Shown here one piece after another: positions 8,637-16,784 of a stretch of DNA of 64,000 nt. How positions within the stretch are numbered: the first letter of the stretch is position 1; each line of letters opens with the position of its first letter. The notes under the pieces were generated by a model. It saw only the letters and a list, made by a program, of their open reading frames with translations. It was not told the origin of the DNA and did not search any database. The translations under genes and the position numbers were made by a program. Source of the DNA: Actinopolymorpha alba DSM 45243 (GTDB lineage Bacteria; Actinomycetota; Actinomycetes; Propionibacteriales; Actinopolymorphaceae); the NCBI RefSeq assembly GCF_000373925.1, contig NZ_KB892823.1, positions 1 to 64,000 of the forward strand. The letters are read 5' to 3'.

Positions 8637-9449
8637 ATGTCGCGAACACCGCACACGATCCGCCGGCGGACCCTGATGACCACGGCGATGTCGGCAGCGG
8701 TCCTGGCGGGCGCCGGCTCGGTGGCACCCGCGATCGCAAAGACGGAGGCGGAGGCGGAGGTGCCCCAGCGGGGAACCCGGGCGGCGACGGTGGCCAGGGA
8801 AAAGGCGACGGTGGTCGAGGAGAAGCGGGTCGGCCGGCGACTGGTGGACCTGACGATCCAGTCGCCCGCGCTGGGCGGGAAGGGCGAGGTCCGCCTGCTC
8901 ACGCCCGATGGCTGGGACCGGCGGCGGCCCGGCCAGCGTTGGCCGGTGTTGTACCTCCTGGCCGGCGGTGACGGCGACCACCTGACCTTCACCCGGGACT
9001 ACCACGTGCAGGACAACCCCAGGCTGCGAGACACCCTCGTCGTGATGCCGAACATGCCGTTCTTCGGCTTCTACAGCGAAGCGGATCTGGGGCGACCCGG
9101 TGAAGCAGCGCCACATCTGGGCCGCGAACGATCCCTACTATCTCGCCGACAACCTCAAGGGCATCCCCGTCTACATCTCCGCCGGGGACGGCACCAAGGG
9201 CCCGCTCGACCCGCCAGACGTCGAACCCGACGAGGTGATCCCGGGCCTGGAGCACCTCAGCGAGCTCTACCCGCCCGAGGTGATCTCGCTGACCGAGGCG
9301 ATCATGGGCGACGAGTCGCGCGCGGTGGCGTACAGCTCAAGCAGGCCGGGGTACCCGTCACCACGCACTTCACCCGCGGCACCCACAGCCCGGCGTACTG
9401 GAAAGACGAGCTGACCAGGTCCCTCCCGATGCTGCTCAAAGCGTTGTGA
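8637..9449 (+). pseudogene. Exported Ag85-like esterase, internally deleted and frameshifted
   Basis: The 5' part (8637 to about 9087) reads as a Tat-type signal (RRRTLM, then AGAGSVAPAIA) followed by the start of an antigen-85/esterase-D fold: VRLLTPDGW, WPVLYLLAGG, MPNMPFFGFYS. Homology then moves to another frame: WGDPVKQRHIW, NDPYYLADNLKGIPVYISAGDG, up to about 9340. It then returns to the first frame for TTHFTRGTHSPAYWKDEL, ending at 9449. The roughly 130 residues that should contain the GxSxG nucleophile are missing between FYS and WGDPV. A second break removes residues near 9335-9345. The product cannot be a working hydrolase. An intact relative lies at 31199. Confidence 0.82.
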
Positions 9450-9489
9450 ACCCACCGCGGCCGCCAGCTGACGGATCGCGGCCCCGGCG

Positions 9490-10221
9490 TCAGCCGAACG
9501 CGCTGAACGTGGCTTCCGCGCGGTCGCGCTTGGAGTACAGCTCCCAGGCGGCGTCGGCGAGGTCGTCGGGGTTGAGGGTGCGGTCTCCGGCGTCGCCGAA
9601 CGCCGCCGGCTGGGACTTCACCAGCTGGTAGATGTCGCCGCGCTCGACGAGCCCACCGATGATCAGGGCGCCGGCGTACATCCCCTGATCAGCCAGCGCC
9701 GCGTGCAGGGTCAGGGCGTAGTTGCGCAGGGCCGCCGAGGAGATCGCCAGTCCGCCGAGGGCGGGCATCGGCAGAACGGCGCTGAGGCCGCCAGCGAACA
9801 GGAACCCGCCACCACCGCGTTCGGTCATGCCGGGCAGCACGTGGCCGACCACGTCGATGGCCGGGTAGACCCAGCTCATCGCCTCCTGGACGCCCGCCGC
9901 GTCAGTCTCGGTGATCGACCGCGGCCGGGCGTCCAGATCCATGACGCCCGGTCCGTAGTAGACGAGGTCAATACCTCCGTGCCGCTCGGTGATGTCGCCC
10001 AGGACCGCGAGCAGGCGCTCACGGTCGCGGACGTCGGCGACGAATGCGCTCGCCTCTGCGCCCGCCTCGGCGAGCGAAGCGAGGTAGCCGGCATGCCGGG
10101 TGTCACTGCGGGACACCAGCGCCACGGCGTAGCCCTCGCGGCCGAAGCGATGCGCGATGGACATGCCGAGCCCCGGGCCAACCCCGATGACGACGGCTGT
10201 CTTGGAAGTCGATGTGGACAT
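9490..10221 (-). CDS. SDR-fold protein lacking the catalytic Tyr/Lys
   Basis: This 243-aa Rossmann protein of short-chain dehydrogenase type begins AVVIGVGPGLGMS, a cofactor loop of the classical TGxxxGxG kind. It continues with VADVRDR for the adenine pocket. Where SDR enzymes carry YxxxK, this protein reads GGLAISSAALRNYA, so both the tyrosine and the lysine appear substituted. It may bind NAD(P)H without performing standard SDR catalysis, or may use other residues. ATG 10221 has ggaagg 8 nt upstream. That ribosome site overlaps the start of the TetR remnant on the other strand, implying the neighbouring regulator was lost while this gene was kept. Confidence 0.85.
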   Translation of the reverse strand: MSTSTSKTAVVIGVGPGLGMSIAHRFGREGYAVALVSRSDTRHAGYLASLAEAGAEASAFVADVRDRERLLAVLGDITERHGGIDLVYYGPGVMDLDARPRSITETDAAGVQEAMSWVYPAIDVVGHVLPGMTERGGGGFLFAGGLSAVLPMPALGGLAISSAALRNYALTLHAALADQGMYAGALIIGGLVERGDIYQLVKSQPAAFGDAGDRTLNPDDLADAAWELYSKRDRAEATFSAFG

Positions 10222-10230
10222 GGCGGCGCC

Positions 10231-10728
10231 TTCCTGCGTACGAAAAGCCGGGAGGCGTTCTTCGACGCGATCTTTCCCGAGCGACTGACTGCCCTTGACC
10301 GGATCACGGAAGCGGCGCTGGCCGAGCCTGACGCGTGGGACGGGTTCGTCGGATTCCTCGAAGGGCTCTTCGCGTTACAGGCTGAGGATCTCGGGCTCAA
10401 CGACGCACTGGCCCAGCGGTTCCCCGCGGCCACCCAGCTCAACGACGCCTGTCATCGCGGCTTCCAGCAGGCGGACCAGATCATCACCCGAGCCAAGAAG
10501 AGTGGGCAGCTGCGCGAAGACTTCGATCCGCAGGACCTCGCGACCCTGGTCTGGGCGATGTCGCAGGTGATCCGGGGATCGATGACGGTGGCACCGCAGG
10601 CCTGGCAGCGCTGCCTGGCGTTCTTTCTGGACGGACTTCGGGCGGACGCCGCACATCCGATCAAGGTCCCACCCCTGACGCCGAAGCAGGTCGCGGAGGC
10701 CATGCGGAGACCCGCCAACCGCACCTGA
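10231..10728 (+). pseudogene. TetR-family regulator remnant without HTH domain
   Basis: The in-frame protein from REAFFDAIFPERLTALDRI onward matches the ligand-binding C-terminal half of TetR regulators, ending at TGA 10726-10728. The preceding helix-turn-helix half, which should supply some 45-50 residues ending in a YRHFPT-like motif, is absent. Upstream of about 10231 the frame runs antisense into the SDR gene. No credible start or ribosome site is visible. The most economical reading is a 5'-truncated gene that once sat divergent from the SDR and controlled it. Confidence 0.72.
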
Positions 10729-10776
10729 CCCAGGCACGCGGGCGCCCGGCCGCTCTCGGACCTCGACGGGGAGCAG

Positions 10777-11454
10777 CTACTCGTCGAGGAGCCCGGCGTC
10801 GTGGGCGAGCAGTGCGATCTGGACCCGGTTGTTGAGGTCGAGCTTGGCGAGGATGCGCGACACGTGCGTCTTGACCGTGGAGACGCTGAGGTGGAGGGCC
10901 GCACCGATCTCGGCGTTGGATCGGCCCTGGCCGACGGCGACGGCGATCTCGCGTTCACGGTCGTTGAGCTGGGCCAGCCGGCTTCGGGCCCGGGTCCGCC
11001 GCCGCTCGTCCTCCGGATCGGCTACCCGGGCGATGAGCCGGCGGGTCACCGCGGAGGACAGCACCGGATGCCCCTGTGCCACCCGGCGTACCGCCTCGAC
11101 GATCTCGGCCGGCGGCGTGTCCTTGAGTACGAAGCCGGCCGCACCCGCCCGCAGGGCGCGCAGTACGTGGTCATCGGCGTCGAAGGTGGTCAGGATGAGC
11201 ACCTCCGGCGCATCAGGCCGCGCGCGCAGGACCTCGGTCGCCGCGAGGCCGTCCATCGCCGGCATGCGGATGTCCATGAGGACGACGTCGGGCACCTGCT
11301 GCTCCACCAGTGGCAGGACCTCGGTGCCGTCGCCGGCCTCCCCCACCACCGCGATGTCGTCGGCGCCGCCCAGCATCATCGCCAGGCCGGCACGCAGAAG
11401 CGGATCGTCGTCGACGATGAGAACTCGGACGGCCATGGTCTGCGATCCGGTCAT
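10777..11454 (-). CDS. NarL/FixJ-family response regulator
   Basis: This 225-aa regulator has a receiver domain: the acidic DDD pocket near residue 15, the phospho-acceptor Asp61 in VVLMDIRMP, and the switch lysine in VLKDTPP. It is followed by a LuxR-type HTH (LNDREREIAVAVGQG, then EIGAALHLSVSTVKTHV). It ends LAHDAGLLDE. I place the start at ATG 11454, which overlaps the kinase stop as ATGA. A start three codons earlier at 11463 is also open. It is translationally coupled to the sensor kinase directly upstream. Targets are unknown, but the divergent DUF418 gene is the obvious candidate. Confidence 0.92.
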   Translation of the reverse strand: MTGSQTMAVRVLIVDDDPLLRAGLAMMLGGADDIAVVGEAGDGTEVLPLVEQQVPDVVLMDIRMPAMDGLAATEVLRARPDAPEVLILTTFDADDHVLRALRAGAAGFVLKDTPPAEIVEAVRRVAQGHPVLSSAVTRRLIARVADPEDERRRTRARSRLAQLNDREREIAVAVGQGRSNAEIGAALHLSVSTVKTHVSRILAKLDLNNRVQIALLAHDAGLLDE

Positions 11455-12611
11455 GCCGGCCACGGTAGCCAGGCCGACAGGACGAAGCCGCCGTCGGTGG
11501 TGGGGTGGTGCTCGAGGCGCCCGCCGGACAGCGAGACGCGTTCGGCCAGACCGATGAGTCCCTGCCCTGACCCGTGGGGTGTGGTGGCACGATCCGTCAT
11601 CGTCACGGGGGCAGCGTTACGGATCTCCACGGTCACCCCCTCCCCGGGGGCCCCTCGCACCGCCACGGCGACCTCGGCTCCGACCGCATGCTTGCGGGCG
11701 TTCGTCAATCCCTCCTGGACGATCCGATAGGCGGTACGCCCCGCGTTGGCGGGAACGCCGTCCGCCCGGGCGACGTCCAGCGTCACCGGCGTTCCGGCAC
11801 GTACGGATTCGGTGACGAGGTCATGCACGTCCGCGAGGGTGGGTTGGGGAAGCTCGCCGACCGGCGCCCGCAGGACACCGATGACCTCACGCAGGTCCTG
11901 GAGCGCCTGATGCGCGCTCTCCCGGATCACCTTCGCCGCGCGCGCGATCTCCTCAGCCGGCGCGTCGGGGCGGTACTCCAGCGCCCCGGCGTGGACGCTC
12001 AGCAAGGACAGCCGATGCCCGAGAACGTCGTGCATCTCGCGGGCGATCTCCTCCCGGGCCAGGTGCTGCGCGTGCTCGGCGCGCAGGCGAGCCTCGGTCT
12101 CGGCGCGCACGGCGCGTTCCCGCAGGGACAGCACCAGCTGCCGACGGTGGCGGATGAAGAGACCCCAGCCAACCACCGCGATGGTGACGACCAGCCCGAG
12201 AAGTACCACGAAGAAGGGGGGTACGCCGGGGTCGGGACGCACGAGCGTGTACACCGGCACGCTGACCAGGCTCAGCAACCCGATCGCGAGGGTCACCCTG
12301 ACCGGTCGGTAGATCGCGACGGTGAAGAGCGCCGCCGCCTGCGCGCCGGCCACGAGTTCGGAGTACGCCGAGACGGGGATGAACGCCAGGGAGAGCGCGA
12401 CCGGCCACCGGCGGCGCCACCACAGCGCCACGCACCCCAGGGCGCCGGTGATCTGGTCGACCACGAGCAGCCAACCCGGCACGGTCGGGTCATCGAGGCG
12501 GTCCAGGTACATGAAGAGACCCATCACCAGCGCGGACAGGAACACGCAGGCGTCGACGAACCAGTCGCGCCGGGTGCGCGAGCTGGTCGGCGTGCTCACC
12601 GAAGCCTCCAC
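11451..12611 (-). CDS. Sensor histidine kinase, HisKA_3 type
   Basis: This 386-aa membrane kinase pairs with the response regulator. The first 150 residues hold four to five hydrophobic helices with very short loops, so the sensor acts within or close to the membrane rather than through a large external domain. A linker coiled coil (RAVRAETEARLRAEHAQHL) leads to the phospho-acceptor box EIAREMHDVLGHRL. The C-terminal ATPase shows the N box in QEGLTNARKHA and the G box in GSGQGLIGL. ATG 12611 is the upstream end of the two-gene operon. The 180-bp gap to the divergent DUF418 gene should hold both promoters. Confidence 0.92.
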   Translation of the reverse strand: MEASVSTPTSSRTRRDWFVDACVFLSALVMGLFMYLDRLDDPTVPGWLLVVDQITGALGCVALWWRRRWPVALSLAFIPVSAYSELVAGAQAAALFTVAIYRPVRVTLAIGLLSLVSVPVYTLVRPDPGVPPFFVVLLGLVVTIAVVGWGLFIRHRRQLVLSLRERAVRAETEARLRAEHAQHLAREEIAREMHDVLGHRLSLLSVHAGALEYRPDAPAEEIARAAKVIRESAHQALQDLREVIGVLRAPVGELPQPTLADVHDLVTESVRAGTPVTLDVARADGVPANAGRTAYRIVQEGLTNARKHAVGAEVAVAVRGAPGEGVTVEIRNAAPVTMTDRATTPHGSGQGLIGLAERVSLSGGRLEHHPTTDGGFVLSAWLPWPA

Positions 12612-12791
12612 GATCGACGAAGCTACCGTCCCACGCCCTGTTGTCCGGGCCGCCGCCTCCGATCAGCGACCAAGGTTCCGCCGGCGCGGTACTTTCGGCT
12701 GACGAACCCCGCACGGTCGGGCACCTTGGTCGACCCGCTCTGCCTCGATGACCGATGGTGGCGGCGTCGTCCCGGTCCTACCGTTCGAGCA

Positions 12792-14192
12792 GTGCGTAGA
12801 TCCCTCCAGGCGCAAGACATCGGCGCGCCCGCCACGCGGCATCCGCTCGCGCGCGGTGCGGTCCAGCTGAGCGAACGCGCGCTCGCCCCTGATCTCGCCC
12901 GCGGCTTCATGCTGCTGCTGATCGTCTCGTCCAACACCGCGTTCTATCTGTGGGCGGCGAAGCACGGTCCGTCCGGATGGCACCCGGTCGAGGGGAACGC
13001 GCTCGACCGCGCCGTGCAGTTCCTGATGATCGTCACGCTCGACCTGCGGGCCTATCCGTTGTTCGCGTTTCTGTTCGGCTACGGGATGATGCAGGTCTTC
13101 CTGCGCCAGACCGCGGCCGGGACATCCGAGCGGGCGGCGGTGGCGCTCCTACGCAGGCGCAGCCTGTGGCTGGTCGTCTTCGGGTTCGTGCACGCCGCGC
13201 TCCTCATGGCCGGCGACATCCTCGGCGCGTACGGCGTGATGAGCCTGCTGCTCGGCTTCTTCTTTCTCCGGCGGCGCTCTCGCACGCTCCTGGTGTGGAC
13301 CGGTGTGGCCGTGGCCCTCGTCGTGATGAGCATGGCGTCTGGCCTCTGGGCCCTGATCACCTGGCAGTTCGACGGGCTCGGCACCCCGTCCGAAGCCACG
13401 ACGGTCTACTACGCCTCCGGTGAGGAGAACCCGCTGGCCGCGGCTGGGACGCGCCTCGCGACCTGGTTGTTCGTCACGCTGGGCGGCGGACTCCTGTCGT
13501 TCCCGGGGTACGCGATGATGCTGCTCGGGTTCTGGGCCGCGCGACGGCGGATCCTCGAGGAACCCCACCGCCACCTGAGCTCCCTGCGGTGGACCGCGGT
13601 CCTCGGGATCACGATCGGCTGGCTTGGCGGACTTCCGGCGGCGCTCACACACCTGGGGCTATGGGACGTCCCGGCGGTCGCCGGCTCCGAAACCGGCCCG
13701 CTCCAGCCGCTCCAGCAGGGCACCGGAATCGCCGCTGGTCTGGGGTACGTCGCGGTGTTCGGCCTGCTCGCGCACCACCTGTCGGCCCGGGCCAGCCGAA
13801 GCCCCGCCATCGTCGCGCTTGCCGCGACCGGCAAGCGGTCGCTGTCGGCGTACCTCACCCACGCGCTGCTCTTCTCGCCGCTGCTGGCGGCGTGGGGGCT
13901 CGGCCTCGGCGCGGCCATGAGCAGCGCGAGCATGGCGGCGTTCGCGGTCGGCATCTGGCTGCTGACCGTCGCGGGCGCGTACGTCCTGGAACGCCGGGGC
14001 CGCAGCGGACCGGCCGAGGTCGTGCTCCGGCGCCAGGTGTACGGCCGGGCGACCCGAACGGGGGCCGCGTACCCTGCTCCCGCAGACGTGACGAAACGAA
14101 CTGCCGCCTCGACCCGCGAGGATGGCGCGGGCGCGTCGGCCGGAAGCGGCGCATCAGCGGGAAGTGGCGCATCAGCGGGGAGTGACACGTGA
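12792..14192 (+). CDS. DUF418-type multi-pass membrane protein
   Basis: This 466-aa protein opens with SERALAPDLARGFMLL (the family's D-A-R-G-F entry helix) and has about nine transmembrane segments, including the conserved FAFLFGYGM region. DUF418 proteins of the YeiB type have no proven biochemical role. The start is uncertain: GTG 12792 gives a 37-residue lead before the first helix, but no clear ribosome site precedes it. The last 20 residues are an 18-bp repeat-encoded Gly-Ala-Ser tail. The stop overlaps the next gene's GTG by 4 nt. Its position divergent from a two-component system suggests regulation by that pair. Confidence 0.83.
   Translation: MRRSLQAQDIGAPATRHPLARGAVQLSERALAPDLARGFMLLLIVSSNTAFYLWAAKHGPSGWHPVEGNALDRAVQFLMIVTLDLRAYPLFAFLFGYGMMQVFLRQTAAGTSERAAVALLRRRSLWLVVFGFVHAALLMAGDILGAYGVMSLLLGFFFLRRRSRTLLVWTGVAVALVVMSMASGLWALITWQFDGLGTPSEATTVYYASGEENPLAAAGTRLATWLFVTLGGGLLSFPGYAMMLLGFWAARRRILEEPHRHLSSLRWTAVLGITIGWLGGLPAALTHLGLWDVPAVAGSETGPLQPLQQGTGIAAGLGYVAVFGLLAHHLSARASRSPAIVALAATGKRSLSAYLTHALLFSPLLAAWGLGLGAAMSSASMAAFAVGIWLLTVAGAYVLERRGRSGPAEVVLRRQVYGRATRTGAAYPAPADVTKRTAASTREDGAGASAGSGASAGSGASAGSDT
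14130..14183. repeat. Three 18-bp coding repeats at the DUF418 C-terminus
   Basis: Units at 14130-14147, 14148-14165 and 14166-14183 each encode GASAGS. The second and third differ by one base (ggcgcatcagcgggaagt versus ...ggggagt). The last unit supplies the gggag ribosome site of the following gene. Confidence 0.85.
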
Positions 14193-15088
14193 CATCGGAT
14201 GAACCTCTGCGGTCGGAGCACCCCGCGCGGTCGGACGACCGTCTGCGTTCGACCGAGTCAGTGCGTTCGACCGAGCCAGTACGTTCGGCCGAGTCGGCGC
14301 GTTCGACCGAGTCAGTACGTTCGGCCGAGTCGGCGCGTTCGACCGAGTCAGTACGTTCGGCCGAGTCGGCGCGTTCGCCTGAGCCCGCGTCCGCCGAAAC
14401 CGTGGTCGGGCAGCCGGCGCTGGAGCGGGCCCTGGTGTGGGGCGGGTTTCCCCTGCTCGGCGCGGGTCTCGGCTGGTTCCTCCGATCCATCGCGGAGTGG
14501 GCGGCATCCTTTCAGTGGATCCCCCGCAGGGGCCCCATCGAGCTGATCGCATCCCTTCCGGAGGGGCCGGCCGCGTTCGGGGGCCTCGGCCTCGGGATCG
14601 TCGCGGGTCTGGTGGTCGCCTATATCGCCAGGCTCGAGTACGCCACGGTCTCGGTCGACGACGCCGCCGTCACCATCACCCGCGGGCAGTCCACGCAGAC
14701 TGCGCGGCGCTCGGACGTCGGGGTGGTGTTCGTCGACGACAAGCACCTCGTGCTGCTCGGCCACGCGACCGAGGAACTCGCCCGACAGGGCGGGGACATG
14801 CCGGACGCCAGCCGGCTCGCGGAAGCCTTCCGGGCGCACGGATATCCGTGGCGTGCCGACGGCGATCCGTACAAGAACGACTATCAACGGTGGGTGGAAG
14901 ACACACCTGGCCTGCCGGCCGGCGCCGAGGCGTTGTTCAGGGCCCGAGCCCGTGCGCTGGAGAAGGGCGACAAGGACGACATCGCCCAGCTGCGTACCGA
15001 ACTCATCCGGCTCGGCCTGGTGGTGCGGGACGACAAGAAGCGGCAGTTCTGGCGGCGTACCCGCCCAGCGGTCCCTCCGGAAGCGTGA
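14189..15088 (+). CDS. YqeB-like membrane protein with repeat-encoded N-terminus
   Basis: This 299-aa protein has four parts. Residues 19-66 are a low-complexity Arg-Ser-Ala/Thr-Glu tract. Two membrane helices follow around residues 83-150 (ALVWGGFPLLGAGLGWFL and FGGLGLGIVAGLVVAYIA). A PH-like strand region contains EYATVSVDDAAVTITRG. The helical C-terminus (DTPGLPAGAEALFRARA, then LGLVVRDDKKRQFW) resembles the cysteinyl-tRNA synthetase C-terminal helices seen in YqeB-family proteins. That family name is from memory. GTG 14189 overlaps the DUF418 stop (GTGA) and uses the gggag of the last upstream repeat, so the two genes are translationally coupled. Function is unknown. Confidence 0.75.
   Translation: MTSDEPLRSEHPARSDDRLRSTESVRSTEPVRSAESARSTESVRSAESARSTESVRSAESARSPEPASAETVVGQPALERALVWGGFPLLGAGLGWFLRSIAEWAASFQWIPRRGPIELIASLPEGPAAFGGLGLGIVAGLVVAYIARLEYATVSVDDAAVTITRGQSTQTARRSDVGVVFVDDKHLVLLGHATEELARQGGDMPDASRLAEAFRAHGYPWRADGDPYKNDYQRWVEDTPGLPAGAEALFRARARALEKGDKDDIAQLRTELIRLGLVVRDDKKRQFWRRTRPAVPPEA
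14243..14386. repeat. Eight 18-bp coding repeats at the YqeB-like N-terminus
   Basis: Eight consecutive 18-bp units begin ctgcgttcgaccgagtca at 14243. They alternate between gtacgttcggccgagtcg and gcgcgttcgaccgagtca, which also makes 36-bp higher-order units. Each encodes a hexapeptide of the RS(A/T)E(S/P)(A/V) type. Copy number is likely to vary between strains. Confidence 0.9.
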
Positions 15089-15128
15089 CCCACAGCAGGT
15101 CGGGCGTGCCGCGCGTGGCGTCTGCCAG

Positions 15129-15161
15129 TGTGTACACCTTCTCCAGTGCGAGGCGGGGCAT
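15129..15161. repeat. 33-bp dispersed repeat, copy 1
   Basis: The sequence tgtgtacaccttct, three variable bases, gtgcg, then aggcggggcat matches 32276-32308 at 30 of 33 positions. It lies in the 424-bp gap between the convergent YqeB-like and aldo/keto reductase genes. That gap holds this repeat and two hairpins but no gene I can support. Confidence 0.6.
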
Positions 15162-15259
15162 ATTCCCGAGGCGTGTCGGCTTCTTTACGGAGACTCCTCT
15201 GCAGAGTCCGGGTGACGCCGGTGGCCGATCTCGCATAGTGAGCGGCCTTCAGGGCAGAC

Positions 15260-15327
15260 CATGATCAACTTGCAGAAATCGCCCACCATTCGCGCGAATC
15301 GTGGGCGATTTCTACAAGTTGATCATG
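15260..15327. terminator. 68-nt near-perfect hairpin between convergent genes
   Basis: Arms 15260-15286 and 15301-15327 pair over 27 bp with one G-U-type mismatch (catgatcaacttg on the outside, gaaatcgcccac inside). The 14-nt apex contains attcgcgcgaat, itself a perfect palindrome, so almost the whole element folds. It lies between a plus-strand and a minus-strand gene and probably terminates both. Confidence 0.68.
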
Positions 15328-15409
15328 AACCGGCGCCAGCCGTCCGGTAAGCCATCCAAAATGTGGACGGCTCGAGGGGCGAGGGCGGACTGTCCATCAC
15401 GAAGCTGCC

Positions 15410-15447
15410 GGTGGGTTCACCAGGCTCCTGCACCTGGTGAACCCACC
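15410..15447. terminator. 15-bp perfect hairpin downstream of aldo/keto reductase
   Basis: The left arm ggtgggttcaccagg (15410-15424) pairs perfectly with 15433-15447 around an 8-nt loop. It lies 65 bp beyond the reductase stop and is well placed to end that transcript. Confidence 0.6.
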
Positions 15448-15512
15448 ACCGCCATGGCGACGTAGGCCGCCTCCACGCGGAGAACCCGCCCGTAAGCCCC
15501 CGCGCGCGGTTC

Positions 15513-16448
15513 TTAGGACCGCGGGACGAGCGCGTCGATCTCGGCGAGTTCTTCCGGCGTCGGCTCCCACTCGGCCGCGGCGGCGTTCGCCTTGACCTGC
15601 TCCGCCGAGGTGGCACCCGCGATCACCGAACCACAGCCCGGCTGCGCCGCGAGCGCGCCGATCGCGATCTCGAGGATCGACCTGCTGTGCTTCTCAGCCC
15701 AGGCGATGAGCGCCTCGACCCGGTCGAGCTTCTCCTCCGTGACGTACCCTTCCCGGCCAGCCAGCCGGGAGTTCGCCGGGATCGGTTGGCCGCGGCGTAC
15801 CTTGCCGGTGAGCAGGCCGTTCGCCAGCGGGAAGTACGGCAGGACACCAACGCCGTAATGCTGGGCGGCCGGGAGGACCTCCTCCTCGGCGGCGCGTTCG
15901 AGCAGCGACCAGTGGTTCTGGGCCGAGACGAACGGCGTCGTGCCGAGTTCGCGAGCGAGGTGGGCCGCCTCGGCGATCTGCCAGCCGGCGAAGTTCGAGT
16001 GCCCGACGTAGCGGACCTTCCCTTCCTTGACGAGCTCGTCGAGCGCCGCGAGGGTCTCGCCGATCGGTGTCAGCGGGTCGGGGAAGTGGATCTGGTAGAG
16101 GTCGATGTAGTCGGTACGGAGCCGGCGCAACGACGCCTCGATTGCCCGCCGGATGTACGCGCGGCCACCAGACGCGCCCGCCGCCGGGCCGTAGCCCATG
16201 TCGCCGGCGAACTTCGTCGCCAGCACGACCTTGTCACGCCGGCCGCTGAGTACCTCGCCGAGGAGTTCCTCCGATCCACCCTGCCCGCCGTAGATGTCGG
16301 CGGTGTCGAAGAACGTGATCCCAGCGTCGAGGGCGGCGTCGACGACCTCGCGGGTACGCGCGAGGTCCAATCGGCCGCCGAAGTTGTTGCAGCCAAGGCC
16401 TACCACAGAGACCCGCAGGCCGGACTGTCCCAGTGATCGATAGCGCAT
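15513..16448 (-). CDS. Aldo/keto reductase
   Basis: This 311-aa NADPH-dependent oxidoreductase has an (alpha/beta)8 barrel. It begins YRSLGQSGLRVSVVGLG. Catalytic residues are visible: Asp and Tyr in FFDTADIYGG, Lys in VLATKFAG, and His in YQIHFPD. The cofactor-phosphate loop lies near SVIAGATSAEQV. It resembles the AKR5/AKR11-like group that reduces aldehydes and sugar-derived carbonyls; the exact substrate cannot be read. ATG 16448 gives the normal length. It is transcribed alone, divergent from the metalloprotease, with a 75-bp inverted repeat in the shared upstream region. Confidence 0.92.
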   Translation of the reverse strand: MRYRSLGQSGLRVSVVGLGCNNFGGRLDLARTREVVDAALDAGITFFDTADIYGGQGGSEELLGEVLSGRRDKVVLATKFAGDMGYGPAAGASGGRAYIRRAIEASLRRLRTDYIDLYQIHFPDPLTPIGETLAALDELVKEGKVRYVGHSNFAGWQIAEAAHLARELGTTPFVSAQNHWSLLERAAEEEVLPAAQHYGVGVLPYFPLANGLLTGKVRRGQPIPANSRLAGREGYVTEEKLDRVEALIAWAEKHSRSILEIAIGALAAQPGCGSVIAGATSAEQVKANAAAAEWEPTPEELAEIDALVPRS

Positions 16449-16499
16449 AAGCCCGAGCCTACGGCGCCCAGGAACGCGTCAGCCGGCCAGGATCGCGCC

Positions 16500-16574
16500 G
16501 GCGGTGGCCGCACTCACTCGCCGAGACGTCAAGGGAGCCTGCGAGCAGTCCGGCGAGGGAGTGCGGCCACCGCC
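16500..16574. promoter_or_regulatory. Long inverted repeat in divergent promoter region
   Basis: The left arm 16500-16515 (ggcggtggccgcactc) pairs perfectly with 16559-16574, and inner ctcgccg/cggcgag segments extend the fold. It lies between the divergent aldo/keto reductase and metalloprotease genes, in a 336-bp gap with no other gene. It could be an RNA structure in a leader or a protein-binding site. Which one cannot be decided here. Confidence 0.45.
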
Positions 16575-16784
16575 AACGCTTGGGACGGGCCTTAACGGAG
16601 GATTCATTCGAAACGTGGGACATCTGCGACATCTTGTGCCACCTTGTGGATCACCTTTTCGTGACCGAGCCGGCGGCTGACTGAGCCCACAGGTGGCCCG
16701 GAGCAGACGGGGACGCCGGCTCGCCGTCGAGCAGCGGCCTACCGCCGGACACCCCGGCGCGTACCACCCGGAAGAAGGAGCGCA

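Noticed and set aside
9100-9414. Separate 104-aa gene inside the esterase remnant
   Set aside because: Its sequence continues the esterase fold from the preceding frame, so it is part of one broken gene.
11574-12791. Long N-terminal extension of the DUF418 frame
   Set aside because: It runs antisense through the histidine kinase. Membrane-protein character begins only after about 12870, so GTG 12792 is taken.
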